A stretch of 64,000 nucleotides of DNA from Candidatus Woesearchaeota archaeon (GTDB lineage Archaea > Nanobdellota > Nanobdellia > Woesearchaeales > JABIAG01). A program made the position numbers and the translations under genes. The notes under the pieces are model-generated. The model was not told the DNA's origin and made no database searches. It saw only the letters and a list, made by a program, of their open reading frames with translations. The stretch covers positions 62,001 through 126,000 of the forward strand of contig JABIAG010000003.1 in assembly GCA_018653365.1 (NCBI GenBank), given 5' to 3'. Below, piece by piece: positions 29,441-36,901 of this stretch (position 1 is the stretch's first letter; every line of letters starts with the position of its first letter).

Positions 29441-30430
29441 ATGAAAGCATTACTAATAACTCAGAAGGGGGGCGAACCCGCAGCTAAGAAAGAGGTTAAA
29501 GATTTACTTGGGTTGGTTGGCAAGGTCGTACCTGAAGCTGTTGAGTTTGAATTTAAGGATTACAAACAACTTTTCACACTATCCTATCTTTCTCAGTCAG
29601 CATTAAGGATTGTTCTTTTAGAGAACCCTGAAGATTGGTTGGAAAAGGGAGATACGTTCTGTGTTAGAGCTAAAGATAAAGAAACAGAAATTGAGTATGG
29701 GAATAAAATAAGTGATGAGTTTAAGGTAAATCTTAAAGAACCTGATTTGCCATTGTATGTTCATAATAAAACGTTTGGAATCGATTTTACTGGGAATTTA
29801 AGTAAGCGTTCTTTTCGTATCTTTACGCATAGACAATCGTTAAAGGGTACAACTGCTTTTATTTTATTAAGTGAGGCAGGATTCAAACCGGGATTATCGC
29901 TATTAGACCCGTTTGCTAAGGACGGTACAATTATTTTTGAAGCTGCACACTATCTTAAACATCAGTCTGTTAGACATTTTGATAAGGATGAATTCAGATT
30001 CATTAATTTCAAGAAGTTTAAAGACATTAATTTTGATGAATTTTTTGCAGAGTTAGATAATAAGCAAGTAAAAGAGAAGAAATCCTTAATTTATGCTGTT
30101 TCTAATGAACTTAGAGATATTTCAGCAATAAAAAAGAATGCTAAAATTGCGGATTTAACCAATTTCAATATTAGTAAGTTGGATGTTGACTGGCTTGATA
30201 CTAAGTTTAAAGAACAGGAGGTTGATTTAATTGTTACATTCCCCCCTCCCCGACTTCCGACAAAAATTCTTAAAGAGTTTTATCATCAAGCCTCTTTTAT
30301 TGCAAAGAAGGTTGTTTTGTTAACCGATCCTGATTTTAATTATGAAGATAAGAATCTTAAGATAGAGAAGACTAAACTTATTGGGGTTGGTAAAGCAGAA
30401 TTAAAGCTTGTTTTTCTCTCTAAAAACTAA
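29441..30430 (+). CDS. THUMP/Trm11-like RNA methyltransferase, divergent motifs
   Basis: LLDPFAKDGTIIFEAAHYLKH; VDLIVTFPPPRLP. Confidence 0.7.
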   Translation: MKALLITQKGGEPAAKKEVKDLLGLVGKVVPEAVEFEFKDYKQLFTLSYLSQSALRIVLLENPEDWLEKGDTFCVRAKDKETEIEYGNKISDEFKVNLKEPDLPLYVHNKTFGIDFTGNLSKRSFRIFTHRQSLKGTTAFILLSEAGFKPGLSLLDPFAKDGTIIFEAAHYLKHQSVRHFDKDEFRFINFKKFKDINFDEFFAELDNKQVKEKKSLIYAVSNELRDISAIKKNAKIADLTNFNISKLDVDWLDTKFKEQEVDLIVTFPPPRLPTKILKEFYHQASFIAKKVVLLTDPDFNYEDKNLKIEKTKLIGVGKAELKLVFLSKN

Positions 30431-30464
30431 ACATTTATAAACGAATTTTCACCTCTTTCTATTT

Positions 30465-30834
30465 GGTAAGAAGGTGATTGGCTTACGGGGTTTACCCTGA
30501 GGAAAGTCCACCCACCGTTGAGTTGTTAATGTCGAAAGGCATCCCCAGAGATGGGAGGGCAACTGAGCAGAAACGATACCTTGTCAAGTTAAGGATGACG
30601 TTGAGAAACTGACGTTCCTTGTCTTACGAAAGTGAGACGGCAGAAATCTTTGATTTCGGCCGAATGAGGCTGAAACGTTGAATGATATCGCATTCAGTGT
30701 GCTTTATAGCATAGCAGTCCTAACCGGTGCAAGCCGGAAACACTTGTCAAAATGAGTGTTGGCGCTTAGTATAATGCCAAAACGTGCTGTCTGATTACAG
30801 AGCATGACAAAAGGTGGCTTACAGCCTTCTTACC
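30465..30834 (+). ncRNA. rnpB: RNase P RNA
   Basis: GAGGAAAGTCC core, P1 pairing GGTAAGAAGG/CCTTCTTACC, GGTGGCTTACAG 3' region. Confidence 0.93.
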
Positions 30835-30883
30835 TTTTTTCTTTTCCATAACCTTTAAATATCTCTTACTCATCACAATGATT

Positions 30884-31039
30884 ATGAGTCAAGACAAAAT
30901 GTCTATGCCTTCTGGTATGGGTGGATTAGTACGTTATTTTGATGAATACAAGTCCAAGATAGAGTTTAAACCTGGCCATATAGTAATTCTAACAATAATT
31001 ATCATAATATTAATGATTTTATTGAATGTGTTGAATTAA
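30884..31039 (+). CDS. Preprotein translocase Sec61 beta/SecG
   Basis: MSQDKMSMPSGMGGLVRYFDEYKSKIEFKPGHIVILTIIIIILMILLNVLN; not in track. Confidence 0.9.
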   Translation: MSQDKMSMPSGMGGLVRYFDEYKSKIEFKPGHIVILTIIIIILMILLNVLN

Positions 31040-31040
31040 A

Positions 31041-31385
31041 ATGATGCCTGGTATGAATCCTCGGAAAATGCAGCAGATGATGAAGAAGATGGGAATCCAG
31101 CAAGTGGATATTCCTGCTACTGAAGTTATTATAAAAACTGCAGATCAAGAAATTATAATCACCAACCCAAATGTAGCGAAAGTTAATGCAATGGGTCAAC
31201 AAACCTACCAGATTACTGGAGAAGAACATATAAGAGAAAAAACAGTAGAAGCGGAAATCACTGATGATGACATTAAAACTGTTATGGAACAAGCTAACTG
31301 TTCTGAAGAAAAAGCTAAATCTGCTTTGGAACAGACTGGGGACCTAGCAGAAGCAATTCTTAATATATCTTCTGGAGAAGAGTAA
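31041..31385 (+). CDS. nac: Nascent polypeptide-associated complex protein
   Basis: MNPRKMQQMMKKMGIQ...VIIKTADQEIIITNPNVAKV...C-terminal UBA. Confidence 0.92.
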   Translation: MMPGMNPRKMQQMMKKMGIQQVDIPATEVIIKTADQEIIITNPNVAKVNAMGQQTYQITGEEHIREKTVEAEITDDDIKTVMEQANCSEEKAKSALEQTGDLAEAILNISSGEE

Positions 31386-31418
31386 TTTTTTTATACTTTT
31401 AAACCCCTTATTTTACTT

Positions 31419-31910
31419 ATGGAGCGATATGAGCTTTTTAGAGAGAGCGCTAATAAGCATTTTCTTACTGCTGATAGGTTTCTTAATTTTACTTTTCGTA
31501 TAGTTAACGAGCCTAAAATGTTGTTGGGAGTTGTAGAGAATATTTTTCTTGCACTTATGTCTTCAGTGTCGTCATTACTTTACTTTGAGCGTTTATTCAA
31601 GTTCATACCTCCTTTTCCAGATACTTTTGAGGGTAAATTATTGGCTTTCAAGCCTTTACTAATCAAATACTCCTTGGGGGAGGATAATATTAAGCTAATT
31701 GAGAAGCTGCATGAGATTATGGTTGTGCACAAGAAGTGTCCAATCGAGTTTGTTAAAGATAATGCTTTGATTATGTGTTCAAGTTCTTATGATTGTGAGA
31801 AATTAACCTCCGAAATGGTCGTTATTTACTTTAAAAAAGCAAAATTATTTATAGAAGAGTCAAATACCATATTAAGGAAGAATGAACGAAATTATAGAAA
31901 CATTAATTGA
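31419..31910 (+). CDS. Helical hypothetical protein
   Basis: 163 aa; shared layout with next ORF. Confidence 0.6.
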   Translation: MERYELFRESANKHFLTADRFLNFTFRIVNEPKMLLGVVENIFLALMSSVSSLLYFERLFKFIPPFPDTFEGKLLAFKPLLIKYSLGEDNIKLIEKLHEIMVVHKKCPIEFVKDNALIMCSSSYDCEKLTSEMVVIYFKKAKLFIEESNTILRKNERNYRNIN

Positions 31911-32361
31911 TGAGATGAAGGATTCGTTGAAGCGAGCGGAGCATTCTTGTTATGTAAGTTTGAAGTATACTCGAACTGTTGACGTTCTTAAAAACTTAGT
32001 TGAACGTTTTATTACTACTATCTCTTTTGCGGTTGATGTTCTTTCTGCAGATTTGGAAGAGAAAGGTAAAATAATGGAGCAACCTGACTCGTTAATTGAA
32101 AAAGTTAATCTTACTAAGAGCAATTATGAAGAGGATGAAACAATCACTGCTGCTCTGGAGTTGCTTCTTTTACTAAGAAAGATAATTCGTGCAGATTATG
32201 GTCGTTGTGAAGAGTTTAGAAGACATGTTACAATGGTTGTTAAGGTTGAGGGTGAAGACTATCATCTGGACATTGACCTTTTAACAGCGTATTTTCATAA
32301 AATTAAAGAGTATGTAGGTTATATTGAAAGGTTGATAAAAGGAGAGAATGAAGATCAATAA
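31882..32361 (+). CDS. Helical hypothetical protein, apparently paralogous to preceding ORF
   Basis: 159 aa; overlaps neighbours at both ends. Confidence 0.6.
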   Translation: MNEIIETLIDEMKDSLKRAEHSCYVSLKYTRTVDVLKNLVERFITTISFAVDVLSADLEEKGKIMEQPDSLIEKVNLTKSNYEEDETITAALELLLLLRKIIRADYGRCEEFRRHVTMVVKVEGEDYHLDIDLLTAYFHKIKEYVGYIERLIKGENEDQ

Positions 32362-32839
32362 GAAGGAACTTAAAGAAAAGGGGTGGTCTGCTAGTGAGAT
32401 CAAACATACTGAAAAACTCCTTAGACCCGAAGAGGACGCATCTAAAAAGATGCAAATTATGCTTTACTGGTTTATAATTCTTGCAATGGTTTTTCTTACT
32501 TTACTAATTTCTGGCTGGCTTATTCCTCTATTTATGGTATTGGATGGATGGTTGGTTTTTGTCTTATTATTTGTTTTAGGTTTGGCTTTTGGTGCCATGT
32601 TTAATAATCTTATAATTCATTTAGAACATCTCACGAAGAAGCATTATGTTATTGCGGGGTTACTTATTCCGGTTGTAGCCATAGCATCTTTGTTTATTAT
32701 AGTGAAAGCAGCTGCGTTTACTTCTGCATTATTTAATTTGTCAATTAGACAAAACCCTTTAGAGGTTTCATTATTTTATGTTGTTGGGTTTTTGATCCCG
32801 TATGTTTATGGGCTGATTTATACTAAGAAAAAACAATAA
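32348..32839 (+). CDS. Multi-TM hypothetical protein
   Basis: KKELKEKGWSASEIKHTEKLL N-terminus followed by four TM-like segments. Confidence 0.65.
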   Translation: MKINKKELKEKGWSASEIKHTEKLLRPEEDASKKMQIMLYWFIILAMVFLTLLISGWLIPLFMVLDGWLVFVLLFVLGLAFGAMFNNLIIHLEHLTKKHYVIAGLLIPVVAIASLFIIVKAAAFTSALFNLSIRQNPLEVSLFYVVGFLIPYVYGLIYTKKKQ

Positions 32840-32930
32840 CCTTTATAAAAGTCCCATAATTTTCTCTAATCATAAGTCCGAGTTAATAGCGTATATAGGG
32901 CTGTAATATTCTTTACAGTCATTCATAAAA

Positions 32931-33398
32931 ATGAGTCAAGAAAAACCAAAAGAACAAATGCAGAATTTAATTAGGGTAGCGAATGCTGACCTAAAAACAG
33001 GTAGTTCTCTTTTTGTTGGACTTACAAAAATTAATGGAGTTAGTTTTATGTTTGCTAATGCCATTTGTAAAGTTCTTGATTTGAAAAAATCTATGAAAGT
33101 TTCTGAACTTGACGATGCTACAATTACTAGAATTGAGCAAGTTATTGAAAATCCTTTAAAATTTAACTTTCCAAATTGGCTTCTTAATAGAAGACGTGAC
33201 CCCGAAACTGGGGAAGATATGCATATATCTTTGAGTGATGTTAAATTTGTTAAAGAAAATGACATTAAATTGATGAAAAAAATCAAATCCTATAGGGGTA
33301 TGAGACATCAATGGGGCCTTCCTGTAAGAGGTCAAAGAACAAAATCTAATTTCCGAAGAAATAAAGGTAAAGCAATGGGAGTTAAAAGGAAGAAATAA
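32931..33398 (+). CDS. rps13: Ribosomal protein uS13
   Basis: LIRVANADLKTGSSLFVGLTKINGVSFMFANAIC...YRGMRHQWGLPVRGQRTKSNFR. Confidence 0.95.
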   Translation: MSQEKPKEQMQNLIRVANADLKTGSSLFVGLTKINGVSFMFANAICKVLDLKKSMKVSELDDATITRIEQVIENPLKFNFPNWLLNRRRDPETGEDMHISLSDVKFVKENDIKLMKKIKSYRGMRHQWGLPVRGQRTKSNFRRNKGKAMGVKRKK

Positions 33399-33400
33399 AA

Positions 33401-34090
33401 ATGGGACATCCTAGAAAAAATCGAAAAACGTATTCACGACCTTCACATCCTTGGCAAAAGGAAAGGATCGAAGAAGAAATTATTCTAACTAGAGAGTATG
33501 GTCTTAAAACTAAGAAAGAAATATGGAAAGCTTCATCTTTACTTTCAAGATTTAAGAGTCAGGCAAAAACACTTTCTGTTTCTACAACTGAACAATCTAA
33601 AAAGGAAACACAACAATTAATGGATAAGCTTAAGTCTTATGGTGTTGTTTCTGAAAATCCAACTTTTGATGAAGTATTAAGTCTTGAAATCCGAAATTTT
33701 ATGGATAGAAGATTACAAACTGTTTTAGTAACTAAAAAATTGGCTAGAACTGCTAAGCAGGCTAGACAAATGATTATTCATCAACACGTTATGGTTGATG
33801 GCAAAACAATTTCATCTCCTTCTTACATTGTTAGAAAAAGCGAAGAATCAGCAATTGGTTTTAATGATCAATCTGCTTTTAAGAATGAGTCTCATCCAGA
33901 ACGAGAATTGAAAAAAGAGATGGAAGAGATTAAAGAAGAAGTTCGAAAAATCAAAACCGCAAAAACTAATGAAGAAATTAAAGAAGAAAAAGAAACTAAT
34001 GTTGAATCTCCTAAAGAGGTTAAAGAAGCAACTAAGGACGAACCTTCTGAACCTCAAAAATCAGAAAAGAAAGAAGAGGTTAAAAAATGA
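33401..34090 (+). CDS. rps4: Ribosomal protein uS4 with charged C-terminal extension
   Basis: [23 protein letters not shown]...[24 protein letters not shown]. Confidence 0.95.
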   Translation: MGHPRKNRKTYSRPSHPWQKERIEEEIILTREYGLKTKKEIWKASSLLSRFKSQAKTLSVSTTEQSKKETQQLMDKLKSYGVVSENPTFDEVLSLEIRNFMDRRLQTVLVTKKLARTAKQARQMIIHQHVMVDGKTISSPSYIVRKSEESAIGFNDQSAFKNESHPERELKKEMEEIKEEVRKIKTAKTNEEIKEEKETNVESPKEVKEATKDEPSEPQKSEKKEEVKK

Positions 34091-34485
34091 AGAATGAACC
34101 TATAAAATGGGGTATTGCACATATTTTTTCTTCATATAACAATACTATAATTCATATTACTGACATTACTGGTACAGAAACTATTGCTTTTGCTTCTGGT
34201 GGTCAAGTTGTTAAAACTGATAGGCTAGAATCTAGTCCTACTGCAGCTATGATGGCAGCTAATAAGGCTGCTCAAGAATCTAGAGACAAAGGCATTACTG
34301 CCGTTCATGTTAGAACTAGAGCACCTGGCGGCCACAATGGTCCTATGAATCCTGGTCCTGGAGCACAAGCCGCTATTCGTACGCTTGCTAGACGAGGAAT
34401 TAAAATAGGCGTTATTGAAGACGTTACTCCTCTACCTCATGGTGGCTGTAGAGCTAAAGGTGGTAGAAGAGGGAGAAGAGTTTAA
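34087..34485 (+). CDS. rps11: Ribosomal protein uS11
   Basis: [22 protein letters not shown]...[23 protein letters not shown]. Confidence 0.95.
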   Translation: MKNEPIKWGIAHIFSSYNNTIIHITDITGTETIAFASGGQVVKTDRLESSPTAAMMAANKAAQESRDKGITAVHVRTRAPGGHNGPMNPGPGAQAAIRTLARRGIKIGVIEDVTPLPHGGCRAKGGRRGRRV

Positions 34486-34486
34486 A

Positions 34487-35266
34487 ATGAAAATTCAACA
34501 GCTTAAATCAGATAAAGAGAAGGTTGTATTAAAATTTTCAGGTGTTAACACTACTTTTGCTAATATGTTACGAAGAGAGGTCTTAGAATCAGTTCCTACT
34601 ATGGCAATAGAAGATGTTGAGTTTCGCGATAACAGTTCTGCTCTTTATGATGAAGTTCTTGCACATAGATTGGGTTTAATTCCATTAAAAACAGATCTTA
34701 AGTCTTATGTTATTCCAGATCAGTGTAAATGTAAAGGAGAGGGTTGTGCTCGGTGTCAATTAAAATTAACCGTGAAGGTAAAAGGTCCTTGTAATGTTTA
34801 CGCTTCTGATATCAAATCTAAAGATCCAAAAGTTAAACCTGTTTTTCCAAAAACTTTAATTGTTAAATTATTAAAAGATCAGTTAGTTGAAGCTGAGATG
34901 ACCTGTATTTTAGGAAGAGGAGATGATCACATAAAATTCGCTCCGGGTTTAGTTTTTTATCATAATGTTTCTGAATTTAAACAGTCTAAAAAGATTGAGA
35001 ATGCAGAAGAAGTTGTGAAAAAATGTCCTGCTGGCGTTTTCAAAGCAGAAGCAGGTAAGCTTATTCCTTTAGATGATACTAAAAGTTATTTATGGGATTC
35101 TTGTTTGGAACTTGTTCCAGAAGATTCTGTTATTATTACTGAAAAGGAGGATGAAATTATTTTTACATTAGAACCATGGGGTCAACTTTCTGCTAAAGAA
35201 ATATTAGTTACTGCTGCAGAAGGATTTATTGAACAACTCGATGAGTTTGAAAAAATCTTTAAATAA
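34487..35266 (+). CDS. rpoD: DNA-directed RNA polymerase subunit D
   Basis: FANMLRREVLESVPTMAIEDVEF...HRLGLIPLKTDL; CKCKGEGCARC Fe-S-type cysteines. Confidence 0.93.
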   Translation: MKIQQLKSDKEKVVLKFSGVNTTFANMLRREVLESVPTMAIEDVEFRDNSSALYDEVLAHRLGLIPLKTDLKSYVIPDQCKCKGEGCARCQLKLTVKVKGPCNVYASDIKSKDPKVKPVFPKTLIVKLLKDQLVEAEMTCILGRGDDHIKFAPGLVFYHNVSEFKQSKKIENAEEVVKKCPAGVFKAEAGKLIPLDDTKSYLWDSCLELVPEDSVIITEKEDEIIFTLEPWGQLSAKEILVTAAEGFIEQLDEFEKIFK

Positions 35267-35268
35267 AA

Positions 35269-35634
35269 ATGGTAAAAAGAACTGGTCCAGCAAACTATCA
35301 ACTACAACAGTTGATAAGGGAATTAAAAAAGAAATCCATAGAGGACAAAGCAGGATTATGGAAACGTATTGCTGTTGATCTTGAAAAACCATCTAGACAA
35401 AGAAGAGTAGTTAACATTTCCAGAGTTAATAAGTTTTGTAAAGATAATGAAATCATTGTTGTGCCAGGTAAACTTTTGGCAGAGGGTGAGTTAAGTAAGA
35501 AAGTTAATATTGCTGCTTTTTCTTTTTCTGAATCTGCTAAAGATAAGATAGAAAAGGCAAGTGCTCAAATTATGACTATTCAAGAATTAATGAAAAAGAA
35601 TCCAAAAACATCAGAGGTTAGAATTATTGGTTAA
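35269..35634 (+). CDS. rpl18e: Ribosomal protein eL18
   Basis: KRTGPANYQLQQLIRELKKKS...VNISRVNKF...VVPGKLLAEG. Confidence 0.9.
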   Translation: MVKRTGPANYQLQQLIRELKKKSIEDKAGLWKRIAVDLEKPSRQRRVVNISRVNKFCKDNEIIVVPGKLLAEGELSKKVNIAAFSFSESAKDKIEKASAQIMTIQELMKKNPKTSEVRIIG

Positions 35635-35635
35635 A

Positions 35636-36061
35636 ATGGTATTGAATATAGATGGAAAAAACTTAATATTGGGAAGATTAGCAACCGTTGTTGCTAAGAA
35701 AGCTTTGTTAGGTGAAACTGTAAACGTTTTCAATTGTGATAGTGTTGTTATCACTGGTGGAAAAGCTCATCTTTGTGCTGAGTACAAGCGAAAAAGAGAA
35801 ATGGGTACACATTCTACTGGACCATTTCATGCAAGAGTTCCTTTTAAGTTTGTTAAACGTTCAATTAGAGGAATGATTCCATATAAAAAACCTAAAGGTC
35901 GAGAGGCTTTTGATAGAATAAAATGTTTTAATAATATTCCTGAAGAGTTTAAAGATTCTAAACTCGAAACTATTGAAAAGGCAAACATTGATAATTCTTT
36001 AATGTCTGCATATCTTAGTATTAAGGAAATTTGTAAATTTATGGGTGGTAACGTTGAATAA
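35636..36061 (+). CDS. rpl13: Ribosomal protein uL13
   Basis: IDGKNLILGRLATVVAKKALLGETVNVFNCDSVVITG...RGMIPYKKPKGREAF. Confidence 0.93.
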   Translation: MVLNIDGKNLILGRLATVVAKKALLGETVNVFNCDSVVITGGKAHLCAEYKRKREMGTHSTGPFHARVPFKFVKRSIRGMIPYKKPKGREAFDRIKCFNNIPEEFKDSKLETIEKANIDNSLMSAYLSIKEICKFMGGNVE

Positions 36062-36452
36062 AAAAATAATTGCTTCAGGAAAAAGAAAAACTGCAGTTGC
36101 TAATGCTTATCTTTCAACCGGTACAGGTATAGTTACTGTTAATGGTGTTGATGTTAATGCTATAAAACCTGCAATTATTAAAATGAAAATCATGACGCCA
36201 TTACTTTTAGCTCCTGATGTTGCTAAAAAAGTGGATATTAAGATTAGATTAACTGGTGGCGGAATCAGTTCACGTGCTGAAGCAGCTGCTTTGGCTATTG
36301 CTCGTGCTTTAGTTAAGCATGATAAAAAGCTTGAAAAGCCCTTTTTAGACTATGATAGGCATTTGTTAGTTGCAGATGTTAGACGAAAAGAAGCTGTTAA
36401 ACCTAATAGACATGGTAGCGCAAGATCTAAACGTCAAAAATCTTACAGATAG
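36045..36452 (+). CDS. rps9: Ribosomal protein uS9 (start may be TTG at 36054)
   Basis: IASGKRKTAVANAY...GGGISSRAEAAALAIARAL...RHGSARSKRQKSYR. Confidence 0.93.
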   Translation: MVTLNKKIIASGKRKTAVANAYLSTGTGIVTVNGVDVNAIKPAIIKMKIMTPLLLAPDVAKKVDIKIRLTGGGISSRAEAAALAIARALVKHDKKLEKPFLDYDRHLLVADVRRKEAVKPNRHGSARSKRQKSYR

Positions 36453-36529
36453 TTATTTTTTCTTTTTTCTTTATTGTTTACCTCTATTAAACCAAAACCT
36501 TTTTAAATGAACTGCGGCTTCTTTTGGGT

Positions 36530-36724
36530 ATGATAATCCCAATTAGATGCATGAGTTGCGGTAAACCTGTTGCACAATTCTGGGAAGACTTTTGTGAAAA
36601 AAAGAAAACTACTGATGTTAAGAAAGTTCTTGACTCTTTTAAGTTAGATCGAGCTTGTTGTAGAACGGCTTTGATGGGTAATGTTGATCTTATTGATATT
36701 GCTGCTCGTTTTAAGAAAGCATAA
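36530..36724 (+). CDS. rpoN: DNA-directed RNA polymerase subunit N
   Basis: MIIPIRCMSCGKPVAQFWEDF...RACCRTALMGNVDLID. Confidence 0.95.
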   Translation: MIIPIRCMSCGKPVAQFWEDFCEKKKTTDVKKVLDSFKLDRACCRTALMGNVDLIDIAARFKKA

Positions 36725-36765
36725 GTTTTTTATACTTCTTCATATTCTAATAGTTTAGAGCTTAA

Positions 36766-36813
36766 ATGAAAACTAACAAATTAGCAATACTTGAACTGCT
36801 GCTGTTAGAATAA
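36766..36813 (+). CDS. Candidate Leu-rich leader peptide MKTNKLAILELLLLE
   Basis: ATG AAA ACT AAC AAA TTA GCA ATA CTT GAA CTG CTG CTG TTA GAA TAA; TATA-like TTTTTTATAC ~30 nt upstream; lies between rpoN and leuS. Confidence 0.5.
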   Translation: MKTNKLAILELLLLE

Positions 36814-36818
36814 TTTTC

Positions 36819-36885
36819 ATTACTGAGCTCTTAAAATTCTAAAAAATTTTAATGAGCCTGTCAGTAATATTTAAATAAAGCTCAG
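36819..36885 (+). promoter_or_regulatory. Candidate attenuator-like hairpins upstream of leuS
   Basis: ATTACTGA-GCTC-TTAAAATT / AATTTTAA-GAGC-TCAGTAAT 20-bp hairpin (819-868) and alternative CTGAGCT(823-829)/AGCTCAG(879-885). Confidence 0.55.
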
Positions 36886-36901
36886 GGTTAGAGGTATTAA
36901 A

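Noticed and set aside
32871-32925. CTGTAA/TTACAG hairpin upstream of rps13 as autoregulatory leader
   Set aside because: Only six base pairs and no second supporting feature; too weak to report as a finding
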